DNA of 64,000 bases, taken from Mycobacterium basiliense. Its GTDB lineage: Bacteria; Actinomycetota; Actinomycetes; Mycobacteriales; Mycobacteriaceae. The stretch lies in assembly GCF_900292015.1 (NCBI RefSeq), contig NZ_LR130759.1, positions 3,720,001-3,784,000 of the forward strand, given 5' to 3'. Below the pieces are notes generated by a model. That model saw nothing but the letters and a program-made list of their open reading frames with translations. It made no database searches and was not told where the DNA came from. Below are positions 32,301 through 40,918 of this stretch, in pieces. Numbering within the stretch: position 1 is the stretch's first letter; each line of letters starts with the position of its first letter. The translations under genes were made by a program, and so were the position numbers.

Positions 32301-33962
32301 CGGTTTGGCTTGGCGCAGAATGGAATCAATACGGACCTGGGGAAGAGTGATATCGATTGGTAGATAAGCGCCACCGGCGGCGAGCACCGCCAGGATGGCG
32401 ACGACAGATCGGGTCGAGCGCGGCAGTATCAGCGCAACGACCTTTTCCGGTCCTATTCCGCGGGCGGCCAGCTCCGCCGCCAACCGGCACGCGGCAGCGT
32501 GTAATTCCGCATAGGTGTAGCGTTCGCCGCTGCCCGTGCCCAGCGCTTCGGCGTCCGGCGTGGCGCCGACCTGCCGCTCGAATTGCTGCCACACGGTGAC
32601 GTCCGGATTGGGCACCGGCAAGGTGGCAAGGTCGGCGAACTCGGCGCGCTCGGCGACGGTGAGAACGTCGAGCGAGTCAGCGCCTTGATCGGCAACATCG
32701 GGCAGTTGCAGCAGCACATTTATCAACCGCTCGCAGATTTGCTCGGCGGGAAGGTATGGCAATGCTTCGGGAATCGTCTCGGCCAGCACCACCAACGCGT
32801 CGTCTCGGAGGTGCGCAACAACCGTCAATGGGTAGTGGGTCAGGCTTTCCATTTCAACCGGACAAAACCGCGCGCCGTCGGGAGTGGTCACTTCATGGAT
32901 GGCGTCCTCGACGGGCGCGTTCTCGAAGACGAACATGCTGTCGAACAACGCTCCACGCCCGTGTGCGCGCTGCAGTTCGGACAGGCTCAGATAGCCGAGG
33001 TCGCGCATCGCCGATAACTCGCGTTGCAACTGCACACACTGCTCGACCACCGAGGTGGTGCCGCTCACCCGGTGGACGACTGGCACCGAGTTGATGAACA
33101 GCCCGACCATGTTCTCCACTCCGGTCAGGTGTTCGGGACGGCCGGACACGATGGTGCCGAACACCACATCGCGACGGTCGGTGAGCCGGCTGAGCACAAC
33201 GACCCAGGCGAACAGCACGGCGGTATTGAGCGTCAGCCCGCTACTCCCGGCCCAATTTCGCAGCCGGGACGTATCGGCCGGGCTCAGCAGGCGCTCCGTC
33301 TTTTGCGGCACGCCGTCACGCACGGCGACGGTGCCCTCGGCGACCATCAGCGGCTCGGACGCACCCTGCAGATACTCCGTCCACTTTGCAACGGCCGCGG
33401 CCCTATCCTGTTGCGTGAGCCACGCGATGTAGTCGCGGTAGGGGCGAGGAGTCGGTAGCGCATCGGTCGATCCGCCGGCCCGGTACACCGCGAGCATCTC
33501 GGTGAAGAACACGGCGAGCGCCCAGCCGTCCATCAGAATGTGGTGCGCGGTGAAGATCATCCGGCGTCTGGTCTCGCCGGGGACGGTGATCAACACCACG
33601 CGTACCGCCGGGCCGCGACTCAAGTCGAACGGGCGGCGTCGCTCCGAGCGCGCAATCGAATCGAATTCACTGGATAATGCCGTTCGTTCGGTCCACGGTA
33701 ACTCGACGTGGGCGGGCACGATTTGCACCGGCTTGGGCACGTCACGATCCCAGAAGGCGGCGCGCAGATTTGGGTGCCGATCCAGCATCGCGGCAGCGCT
33801 GCGGCGAAGCAGGGCGAGGTCAACCGGTCCGTCGATATCGACCCGCAACTGCATGGTGTAGAGGTCGACGCTGTCCTGCGCCAGCCGGTACAACGCAAAC
33901 AGCCCTTCTTGCAGCGGGCTGAGCGCAAGGACGTCTTCGATCTGCGGCGAAGCTGTGGTCAC
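29400..33962 (-). CDS. mbtF: Mycobactin NRPS MbtF-type (C-A-PCP-E)
   Basis: This 1520-residue NRPS is close in length to MbtF. A condensation domain has HHILMDG at residues 140-146. An adenylation domain (about 470-960) has YVIFTSGSTGEPKG, and a PCP has FFLFGLDS. The C-terminal domain shows epimerization-type motifs (HHLAVDVVSWH, EGHGR, VGWFTSAFPV). Its A-domain pocket reads approximately D-A-Q-D-A-G-C-V-E-K, with acidic residues suiting a lysine-type substrate (my manual alignment). MbtF adds the terminal hydroxylysine that becomes the caprolactam. It starts with GTG 7 bp after the MbtE-type gene and is followed directly by mbtB, an order unlike M. tuberculosis. Confidence 0.88.
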   Translation of the reverse strand: MTTASPQIEDVLALSPLQEGLFALYRLAQDSVDLYTMQLRVDIDGPVDLALLRRSAAAMLDRHPNLRAAFWDRDVPKPVQIVPAHVELPWTERTALSSEFDSIARSERRRPFDLSRGPAVRVVLITVPGETRRRMIFTAHHILMDGWALAVFFTEMLAVYRAGGSTDALPTPRPYRDYIAWLTQQDRAAAVAKWTEYLQGASEPLMVAEGTVAVRDGVPQKTERLLSPADTSRLRNWAGSSGLTLNTAVLFAWVVVLSRLTDRRDVVFGTIVSGRPEHLTGVENMVGLFINSVPVVHRVSGTTSVVEQCVQLQRELSAMRDLGYLSLSELQRAHGRGALFDSMFVFENAPVEDAIHEVTTPDGARFCPVEMESLTHYPLTVVAHLRDDALVVLAETIPEALPYLPAEQICERLINVLLQLPDVADQGADSLDVLTVAERAEFADLATLPVPNPDVTVWQQFERQVGATPDAEALGTGSGERYTYAELHAAACRLAAELAARGIGPEKVVALILPRSTRSVVAILAVLAAGGAYLPIDITLPQVRIDSILRQAKPELVITEAGYSQMAGAVIPTLVVDDPAVAKRISHRPAHAPVVHRDPKHCAYVIFTSGSTGEPKGVIGTNAALLSYFADHRDRVYRPAMAQLGRPLRIAHAWSFSFDASWQPMVGLLDGHALHLFDAEEMRDADRLVKGIAAHRIDMIDTTPSMLVQLSAAGLPDHQLPVLALGGEAIDSALWQQLRELSEGPGCRAVYNCYGPTEMTVEAVVAAINDYPAPTIGTANSGTFGYVLDSLLRVVPCGVVGELYLSGAQLARGYVDQTAMTATRFVADPFRPGQRMYRTGDLVRSLPLGAYAYLGRGDTQVKIRGYRVEVDEIEAALRGQAGVHDAAVSVLRHHDRTSLVGFVVWQADTDEDPIQLRTTLAERLPSYMVPARIVALPRLPVNANGKLDGYALDRLAEKAISDVGGGAAGSASTDTERLLCELFEEQFNGVVPHVDDDFFLFGLDSIVAISLVHKARRRGLSMSPRMVFSAPTIRQLGATIDAAADAECAVVSAEYGQVLPLPMVSWLFEHGNFRRFTHTVLLRLPSDIDSSSIELMLQLLLDGHDTLRSILTDTDEGPRLVTREPGVVRAADVLVRVELATGDELFTAIKHSARDVMDEIDPHAGVMVRGVWFSAADTPRGPGDVLLLTAHHLAVDVVSWHIMLGDLIEAWRSVKADMPPKMLPEFTSYRRWCELMWERAAAPEVQAQREYWAGQVRASDPVLGLRLADPTRDTWSTLRVTRVVTPTDTTERVLAAVKRDEGVREFLLAATTMAVASWRRARAQDPAAGTLIALEGHGRADAVVDTDTTNTVGWFTSAFPVRLGVGATALDVDRAERTPVVARDLVDSVVAHLGAIPNDGLDYGLLRYVDRVPELRDAAEPQIQFSYLGRLDLGGVTDQPWSLLTGPYIDALPDDPEPDLPLRFALNLSAFVATTPEGTQLISNWRWSDALFDSSDIDCLTDFWQRGIAALAIGLDKDRG

Positions 33963-33969
33963 GAGCGCC

Positions 33970-36900
33970 TCACGAACGGTTGAGCCAGGACGCGGTCACT
34001 TGGGCAAGCGCATCGGCGTCCAAGCCCGAGGCACTCATCGGCGCGGCGGGCTCACGGGTTGCCGAGTCGATATCGGGCGCGGGCTGGTCGGCGGCGGCAT
34101 CGACGGCCGCGGCCAGCTCGGCGATCGTCATGTGTTCGAACACCATTGCGGGGGTCAGGTTCAGTCCCTGTGCGGTGGCTCGGGCCGCCAACTGAACGGA
34201 AATGATGCTGTCGCCGCCCAGTGCGAAAAAGTTGTCCTCGCGGTCGATCTCGGCGATATCGAGCAGCTCCTTCAGCAAGGCGATGATCGCCGATTCGGTT
34301 TCGACGGAGCCGCCGGTGAGCGGTTGTGACCGTTGCTCGTCGTTCCGTACTGGCGGCGCTAGCAGCCGCTCCAGCTCGGCTGGTGATAGTAGCTCGAGCC
34401 CGGACAGCCGGGAGTCGGGCATGGTCGCGAACGCATCCAGCGTGCAATTCAGCGCGGCGGCGATGCGCCCCACCGTCTCCGGACCGTACAGGTCGGCATT
34501 GGCGACAACTCGCACGTCCAACTCCGCATCCGGTGTCACGTTCACGCCGACGTTCAGATCAAGCAGCGAGATCTCGAAGTCCATCGGCAGCGCAGCGACC
34601 GTCGTCTCAGCGGTGAGATCGCGCGGCAGCAGCGACCAGTCTTCGCCGCGGAAGTGAATCGAGTTCTGAAACAACGGGTGATTGCGCGAGGGCGAGCGCG
34701 GCGGGTTAATCGCCTCAACCAAGCGTTCAATCGGAAGTTCTTGGTGCGCCAATGCATCCAACACCGCGTCCCGGCTGCGGGTGACCGCGGTGTGCAGCGT
34801 CGGATCGTCGGACAGGTCGGTGCGCAGCACCACCACGTTGGCACATGGACCGGTCAATTCAGCCGTGGCCACGTCCACCCGGGACGCCACTGGGCTCCCG
34901 ATGGCGATATCGGCGCCGCCGCCGAGCTTGTGCAGCAAGACCGCAAGAGCGGCCTGATAAACCATGAATTCGGTGGCACCATGTTGCTCGGCGAGCCCGG
35001 TCAGGGCGGCCCGGCGGGCCGCCGATACCCGGAAATCCACCACCTCTCCACGCTTGCCGAGCACCAGCGGGCGAACGTGGTCTGGAACGATCGAAATATC
35101 CTCGGGCAATCCGGCCAGCGCCGCGCACCAGTGCGCGAGTTCCCCGTGTGCCCAATCGCGCGGCGCGTCGAAGGTGTTGCGTTGCCACACTGCGTAATCG
35201 GCAAACTGAAGGGGCGATGTTGACCACCGCGGCGCCTCGCCCCGCAATCGCGCCCGGTAGGCAGTGACGAGGTCTTCGAACACCACGCCCAGCGAGCTGT
35301 GATCGGTCACGATGTGGTGGACCAGTAGCAGCAGCACGTGGGTGTCCGGGTTCAACGCCAACAACGTCGGCCTAACAAGCGGCTCTGACTCCAACGTGAA
35401 CACGTACCGGCGCAGCTCGGCCACCGTCTCGTCAAGTTGATCCGCACGGATCTCGGTGATGTCCAGCTGCAGCTCCATTGTGGGGTGCACAAGCTGATAC
35501 GGAACACCTTCGTGGTCAACAAAATTAGTACGCAACGCTTCATGCCGACCAACTACGTCGTTGAGCGCCTCAGTGAGTACGGACCTGTTCAGCGGACCGC
35601 TGAAGCGAAGTCCGAGCGCCATATTGAAGACGTCATTTGCCCCTCGCATCCGGTACTGGAACCACATCGCCAGCTGCGAGTACGACAGGGGTGGCCGTTG
35701 CGGGCGCGGTAGCCCGACAATGTCCGGACGCGGCGGGTCCGAAGGCGATTGCCGTGGGGCCGCCGGATCGGTCGCGTCCAGCCGAGCGGCCAGCCCGGCC
35801 GGGGTCGGGGTATCGAAGATGGCTCGTACGGTCAACTCCGCGCCGAACTCCGCGCGAATCTGCGCTACCAGGCGAGCTGCCAACAGTGAATGGCCGCCCA
35901 ATCCGAAAAACGAGTCGTCGGCACCGACTTTCTCCCACCCGAATAGCCGGGCGAATAGCGAACACATCCGACGCTCGGCGATCGTCGCCGGCGCACGATA
36001 GCTACGTACCGCGACCGGGGTTGGTGCGGGCAATGCGCGCTTGTCCAGTTTGCCGCTGACGGTCAACGGGATATCAGGGATCACCGCAAAAGCGTTGGGC
36101 ACCATGTATTCCGGCAACATCGACGCGGCATGGGCGCGTAACTCGTCGAGCGCGATGGTGTCGCTGTCCGCGGTCGGCACCAGATATGCGGCGAGCATGG
36201 GTCCCGCCTCGGTGTCTTCGGTGACGACCAGGCAGTGCCGCACCGCGGGATGCGTCGCCATCACCGACTCGACCTCGCCGAGTTCAATGCGGAAGCCACG
36301 GATCTTCACCTGCTCGTCGGCTCGGCCGATAAATTCCAGCTCGCCAGAGATGTTGCGGCGGACCAGGTCTCCGGTGCGATACATCCGCAGGCCAACGTTG
36401 AACGGGTCGGCGACGAATCGCTCTGCGGTCAGCCCGGCGCGTCCGAGATATCCGCGCGCCAGCTGATTGCCGCCCAGATAAAGTTCACCGATGACCTCGG
36501 CGGGAACGGGTTGCAGTTCCTCGTCCAGGACGTAGGCGTACACGTTGCGGTTCGGCGTGCCAATCGGTACCACTCGTGCGCCGTATGACCCCGTCACCCG
36601 CATGTGCGTCGAGCAGACGACGGCTTCGGTCGGGCCGTAGTGGTTGCGCAACTCCGCGTCAAAGTAGCCGGCGAACTTGTCGGCGACCTCACCGCGCAGC
36701 GCCTCTCCTCCGACCGGCACGTGGCGCAACTGCCGCCACTGTTTCACCTGCGGCAGTAGCAACAGGGTACTCAGCATGGAGGGGACCATGTGCAGCACGG
36801 TGATGCGGTGGCGGCTGATGAGATCGGCGATGTAGCCGATATCGCCGAACGCCCCGGTCTCGGCGGGCTTCGGCACGATCAGTTGTGCGCCGAGGGCCAA

Positions 36901-38961
36901 CGTGACGAAGATATCCAGTAGTGACGCATCGAAGCTCACCGAGGACGATTGCAGCAGGCGGTCTTGCGCGGTCATGCTCCACTCGGCGATGAAGCCGTCG
37001 ATGTGCTCGGCGATTGCCTGGTGCGAAACCGCCACACCCTTGGGCTGGCCGGTGGAACCCGACGTGTAGATGACGTACGCCAAATGCCCCGGCCGCAGCG
37101 GGCATAACCGGTCGGCATCGGTAAGGTCTAGCTCCGACAACCCCGCGGCGTCGCGTTCCGCGGCCGCCAGTTCCCGCTTCCCGATGACCACGCGTGGGCG
37201 AGCGTTGGCGACCAGGTATTCGATGCGTTCGTCCGGGTAGGCGGGATCTATCGGTAGGTAGGCGGCACCGGATTTCAGCACGGCCACCATCGCGACGATG
37301 AACTCGATCGAGGTGGTCATCCGCAAACCGATGATGTCTTCAGCACCGAAGCCCTGTCCGATGAACCAGCGGGCCAAGCGATTTGCGCGTCGATGCAACG
37401 CGGCGTAGGTCAGTTCGATTTCGTCGGAAACCAGCGCGACCGCGTCCGGGGTGCCGGACGTTTCCGAGGCAACCGCTTCAAGCATGGCCACCATGGTGGT
37501 GGCCGGTGTTGGGACAAGTTCACCGTGCGACGTCGCCAAGACCGCATCCCGTTCGCCGGCACTGAGCAAGTCCAAGCTGGCCAGGCGGTGTTGCGGTGCG
37601 GCCAGCGCGTGGTCGAGCAGTTGTAGGTAGTGCGCCAGCATCTGTTCTACGAGGGCGTCGCTGAGCTGTGTCTGGTACTCGAACTCGGTCCATACACCAT
37701 CCGGGTCGAGCACCACGGCCAGGGCAAGGGGAAGATGGGCGGTCACCGCCCCCAGGTGGCTTTGTTGCACGGTAACGCCGTCCAACGCAAGCCCACTCGT
37801 GCTCTTGCGCAGGGAAAAGCCCAGTCGCACCAGCTGGTCCATGCCGTCATGTCCCATCCGCTCCGGATTGACTTCCCGCACCACGCGATCGATGCCGACG
37901 CACTGATGCGCGAAACCGCCAAGACAGGTCTCCCGTACCGCGTCGACGAACGAGCCAAACGTGTGCTGTGGGCGGGGGCTCAGCCGCAGCAACAGCGTGT
38001 TGCCGAAATATCCGATGGCATCGTTGGCCGCGGGCCCACGGTCGGTTACCGGCACCGAAATCAGAAAATCGGACGCTCCCGTGTAGCGGCGCACCAGCAC
38101 CCCGAACGCGGCCAGCAACACCATGAACGGGGAGGCGGAGCGCTGGCGGGCGAAGTCTTCGACCCGGGCGAACAGATCCGCAGCCAGCGCCCGAGTTCGC
38201 CGCTTCGCCTGCCTGGTTTGGTGGGCCGCCGCCGCACCGGGAAGCTCCAGCGGTTCGGGCGCCGGCCGCAAGGTGTCCGCCCAATAGCCGACGTCGGCAA
38301 TCGAAGGTTCGGCCGAGGTTTCCAACACTTCGACCGCGACGTATTGCGCCGCAGTCCCGCTCAGCTGGCGGCCGTTGTAGGCAGCGCTGAGCTCCTCGAA
38401 AAAGATGCCCCAGCTGTCGTCATCCCAACAGATGTGATGCACTGCCAGCAGCAGTACGAAATCATCGGTGCCAGTGCGCAACAGGGTGACCCGTACGGGC
38501 AGATCCTTGGTCAGATCAAAGGGGGTGCCGAACTCGACTCGAGCTACCGTCTCGATCTGGCGTTCCCGGTCTTTCCCAGGGAGAGGAGTCAAATCGTGAC
38601 CGTGCCAGGTGATCTCAACGTTGTCGGAGATGACTTGGTAGGGTTCTCCCTCGGAGTCCACGCCGTAGATGGTGCGCAAGATGGCGTGACGCGCGATAAC
38701 GCTGCGGAAGGCCGCCCGCAACCGCTGCTCATCCAACGAACCCGTGATCCGATAGGCGACACAGATGTTCAGCGTGGAGTCGCTGGGGTCCATGGTCTGC
38801 AGAAACCACATCCGGCGCTGACCGGTCGACAACGGGTAACGTTGCCCCACTCGCACAGGTTGCTTTTCGACCGATTGCCCTGCCGCCAAGCCGCTTTCGG
38901 CGACGCGCTTGCGCAACAACTCGCGACGACGTTCCTGCACGGTTTTGGCATCGTCTGCCAT
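33970..38961 (-). CDS. mbtE: Mycobactin NRPS MbtE-type (C-A-PCP-C-PCP)
   Basis: This 1663-residue NRPS is close to the roughly 1680 residues of MbtE. The first condensation domain (about 40-480) has HHICWDD at residues 175-181. The adenylation domain (about 510-1000) has YVIYTSGSTGQPKG, and the first PCP has FFGLGGHSL. A second condensation domain (about 1110-1540) has the variant HHIVTDH, and a second PCP has FFALGGDSI. It should add the first lysine-type residue; the extra C-PCP pair may hand the chain to the MbtC/D polyketide unit. It has an AAGGAG ribosome binding site and follows the formyltransferase gene by 27 bp. Confidence 0.88.
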   Translation of the reverse strand: MADDAKTVQERRRELLRKRVAESGLAAGQSVEKQPVRVGQRYPLSTGQRRMWFLQTMDPSDSTLNICVAYRITGSLDEQRLRAAFRSVIARHAILRTIYGVDSEGEPYQVISDNVEITWHGHDLTPLPGKDRERQIETVARVEFGTPFDLTKDLPVRVTLLRTGTDDFVLLLAVHHICWDDDSWGIFFEELSAAYNGRQLSGTAAQYVAVEVLETSAEPSIADVGYWADTLRPAPEPLELPGAAAAHQTRQAKRRTRALAADLFARVEDFARQRSASPFMVLLAAFGVLVRRYTGASDFLISVPVTDRGPAANDAIGYFGNTLLLRLSPRPQHTFGSFVDAVRETCLGGFAHQCVGIDRVVREVNPERMGHDGMDQLVRLGFSLRKSTSGLALDGVTVQQSHLGAVTAHLPLALAVVLDPDGVWTEFEYQTQLSDALVEQMLAHYLQLLDHALAAPQHRLASLDLLSAGERDAVLATSHGELVPTPATTMVAMLEAVASETSGTPDAVALVSDEIELTYAALHRRANRLARWFIGQGFGAEDIIGLRMTTSIEFIVAMVAVLKSGAAYLPIDPAYPDERIEYLVANARPRVVIGKRELAAAERDAAGLSELDLTDADRLCPLRPGHLAYVIYTSGSTGQPKGVAVSHQAIAEHIDGFIAEWSMTAQDRLLQSSSVSFDASLLDIFVTLALGAQLIVPKPAETGAFGDIGYIADLISRHRITVLHMVPSMLSTLLLLPQVKQWRQLRHVPVGGEALRGEVADKFAGYFDAELRNHYGPTEAVVCSTHMRVTGSYGARVVPIGTPNRNVYAYVLDEELQPVPAEVIGELYLGGNQLARGYLGRAGLTAERFVADPFNVGLRMYRTGDLVRRNISGELEFIGRADEQVKIRGFRIELGEVESVMATHPAVRHCLVVTEDTEAGPMLAAYLVPTADSDTIALDELRAHAASMLPEYMVPNAFAVIPDIPLTVSGKLDKRALPAPTPVAVRSYRAPATIAERRMCSLFARLFGWEKVGADDSFFGLGGHSLLAARLVAQIRAEFGAELTVRAIFDTPTPAGLAARLDATDPAAPRQSPSDPPRPDIVGLPRPQRPPLSYSQLAMWFQYRMRGANDVFNMALGLRFSGPLNRSVLTEALNDVVGRHEALRTNFVDHEGVPYQLVHPTMELQLDITEIRADQLDETVAELRRYVFTLESEPLVRPTLLALNPDTHVLLLLVHHIVTDHSSLGVVFEDLVTAYRARLRGEAPRWSTSPLQFADYAVWQRNTFDAPRDWAHGELAHWCAALAGLPEDISIVPDHVRPLVLGKRGEVVDFRVSAARRAALTGLAEQHGATEFMVYQAALAVLLHKLGGGADIAIGSPVASRVDVATAELTGPCANVVVLRTDLSDDPTLHTAVTRSRDAVLDALAHQELPIERLVEAINPPRSPSRNHPLFQNSIHFRGEDWSLLPRDLTAETTVAALPMDFEISLLDLNVGVNVTPDAELDVRVVANADLYGPETVGRIAAALNCTLDAFATMPDSRLSGLELLSPAELERLLAPPVRNDEQRSQPLTGGSVETESAIIALLKELLDIAEIDREDNFFALGGDSIISVQLAARATAQGLNLTPAMVFEHMTIAELAAAVDAAADQPAPDIDSATREPAAPMSASGLDADALAQVTASWLNRS

Positions 38962-38988
38962 GGCTTTTCGCTCCTTGGTGTTGCAGGT

Positions 38989-39927
38989 TCAGGCCTGGTT
39001 GGTCAGATAGCCGCCGCGCACAAAGAACTCATCCCCGGCATGCTCGGTTCCATCCGCACACCGGACACCGGTAATCACCAGGCCGCGGTTGCCGCCGCGA
39101 AATGCCTCCGGGCCGGACACCACCGCGCCGCCGCCTTCTTGCACGATCACCCGCCCCGGCGTACCGCCGTAGCGGGCCTCGGAGACGGACGCCGCCAACA
39201 CCTCGATCCGCTCGCCACGGTAGTAGGTAAACGCGCGGGGATACGGGTCGGACAATGCACGCACGAAACGTTCGAGATCCTCGGCCGGCCAAGTCCAGTC
39301 GATCAGACTGTCGCGCTGCGAGCGTTTGTGAAAATACGTCCGCTCGGCCTTGTTCTGCGGGCGCCAGACCGCGGTGCCCGCCTCCAACGCACCCAACGCA
39401 TCGCGCAGCGCCCCCGGAATCAGTTCGATTGCCCGCATGACCAGCTCGGTGCCGGTGTCGGCGGGTCCGATGGGCAGCGCATGCTGGATCAGAATGTCGC
39501 CGGTGTCCAGCCCGTCGTCCATCCGGTGAATCGTCAACCCGAACTCGGATTCGCCGCTGATCAATGCCCATAGCACCGGGGAAAACCCGGTGAACTTCGG
39601 TAACAGCGAATCGTGCAGGTTCAGCGTGCCGTGCGGCGGCAGGTCGTACAAATCGGCCGGCATCCAGGTGTACCAGCTATTGACCACGATGACATCGGGT
39701 TCGGCCCGTTTGACAAGGTCGATCGTTTCGGCGTCGACCCGCTCGGTGAGGTGCACCGGAATCCCGTGGTCACGGGCGAGCTCCTCGACCGACGCCGAGA
39801 AGATCGCCTTGTAGGACTGTTCGCTGGCCGGATGGGTGACAGCGAGCGCGACGTGGTGATCCAGATCGATCAGAGCCTGCAAGGTCTTGCGACCCCAGGT
39901 CTGGAAGCCGAACATCACGATGCGCAT
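38989..39927 (-). CDS. FxbA-like hydroxamate/amine formyltransferase
   Basis: This 312-residue protein of the methionyl-tRNA formyltransferase superfamily starts MRIVMFGFQTWGRKTLQALI. It contains the formyl-THF catalytic region GTLNLHDSLLPKFTGFSPV (Asn-His-Asp type) near residue 105, IHRMDDGLDTGDI, and a C-terminal Fmt_C-like domain. It is not the tRNA enzyme: it leads the NRPS operon and resembles FxbA, which formylates the hydroxyornithine of exochelin in M. smegmatis. It therefore probably formylates N-hydroxylysine or lysine. The ATG at 39927 has a GAGGGG ribosome binding site; a TTG at 39933 is an alternative. No such gene lies in the M. tuberculosis mbt-1 locus. Confidence 0.88.
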   Translation of the reverse strand: MRIVMFGFQTWGRKTLQALIDLDHHVALAVTHPASEQSYKAIFSASVEELARDHGIPVHLTERVDAETIDLVKRAEPDVIVVNSWYTWMPADLYDLPPHGTLNLHDSLLPKFTGFSPVLWALISGESEFGLTIHRMDDGLDTGDILIQHALPIGPADTGTELVMRAIELIPGALRDALGALEAGTAVWRPQNKAERTYFHKRSQRDSLIDWTWPAEDLERFVRALSDPYPRAFTYYRGERIEVLAASVSEARYGGTPGRVIVQEGGGAVVSGPEAFRGGNRGLVITGVRCADGTEHAGDEFFVRGGYLTNQA

Positions 39928-40016
39928 ATACAAACCCCTCTAACTTTTTCGCTGCCTACCAGGGCGAGGACCTGTGATCCGGAACAGCTACGCACACGAA
40001 CCACCCGCCCAGCAGA

Positions 40017-40035
40017 TTATGTTAGCCTTCGCTAA
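40017..40035. promoter_or_regulatory. Candidate IdeR box at the formyltransferase/mbtT divide
   Basis: The 19-bp sequence TTATGTTAGCCTTCGCTAA matches the IdeR consensus TTAGGTTAGGCTAACCTAA at 14 of 19 positions. It lies 90 bp from the formyltransferase start and 125 bp from mbtT, so it could control both arms of the siderophore cluster by iron-dependent repression. Confidence 0.65.
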
Positions 40036-40159
40036 GTTGCATGGCTCTTGCGGCCGTCGCGGCAACCAAACCGGATCGAAACCATTTGCCCGATGTGCTC
40101 GTGTCGGACCATGCCGGTCACTGGCGAACGACACGATCAAGACGGTGAGGTTTGAGTTC

Positions 40160-40918
40160 ATGCCACGCAACATGGGGTGGATCAGGCAGTTCCATGAACC
40201 AGAATCGCTCGACGGCCCTACGCTGTTGGTTTTTCCGCACGCCGGAGCCGGAGCATCGGCCTATCGGGCGTTCTCGAAAGCGCTGAGCGCACAGTTCAGG
40301 GTTCTCGTCTTCCAGTACCCGGGGCGGCAGGATCGGGCAGGCGAACCGTTGCTGGGGTCCATCCCCGAGATCGCGCAAGGCGCGTTCGGTGAGTTCTCCA
40401 CCTCGGAGCACAACCGCAGCGTCCCGATCGTCGCCTTTGGCCACAGCCTGGGGGCGATGGTCGCGTTCGAGTTCGTACGGCTCGCCGAGGCCCAGGGAAT
40501 CGAGGTGCGACAGCTCAACGTTTCCGCGGCGGTGGCCCCGTGTCATGCCGCGGCCAAGCCGGGCCATCCCACCGATGACGAGGAGATCCTCGCTCATATC
40601 GCGGGGCTGGAAGGCACCGATTCGGGCGTCTACGGCAACCCTGACCTGATGAGGCTCGCGCTTCCGGTCATCAAAGCCGACTATGCAGCTTTCGACGCGT
40701 ACTCATGCTCGGAAGACGTAAAAATATCGGCTGCCATTCATGCCCTCGGCGGTGATCAGGATCCGATCGTTGGACTGGGCGACCTCTACGGGTGGGGCAA
40801 ACACAGCGGCACCGTAAACGTCACCATGTTCGAGGGCGGACACTTCTACCTGAACGATCACATCGAGGCCGTCGCCGAACTGTTGGCATCTTGCACGCAG
40901 TACGAGCAGACATCGTGA
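40160..40918 (+). CDS. mbtT: Type II thioesterase MbtT
   Basis: This 252-residue type II thioesterase of the GrsT/RifR family has LLVFPHAGAGASAYR near residue 20, the nucleophile motif FGHSLGAMVAFE (GxSxG) near residue 95 and the catalytic His in EGGHFYL near residue 235. Such enzymes remove stalled or wrong acyl groups from NRPS and PKS carrier domains. It heads mbtT-mbtC-mbtD and overlaps mbtC by 4 bp (GTGA). M. tuberculosis appears to carry this activity as the C-terminal part of MbtB, so the split form here is notable. ATG 40160 has GTGAGG upstream. Confidence 0.88.
   Translation: MPRNMGWIRQFHEPESLDGPTLLVFPHAGAGASAYRAFSKALSAQFRVLVFQYPGRQDRAGEPLLGSIPEIAQGAFGEFSTSEHNRSVPIVAFGHSLGAMVAFEFVRLAEAQGIEVRQLNVSAAVAPCHAAAKPGHPTDDEEILAHIAGLEGTDSGVYGNPDLMRLALPVIKADYAAFDAYSCSEDVKISAAIHALGGDQDPIVGLGDLYGWGKHSGTVNVTMFEGGHFYLNDHIEAVAELLASCTQYEQTS

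Noticed and set aside
37630..39573. Rightward frame of about 650 codons over mbtE and the formyltransferase gene
   Set aside because: It spans two real leftward genes antisense; composition is unlike a protein of any known family.
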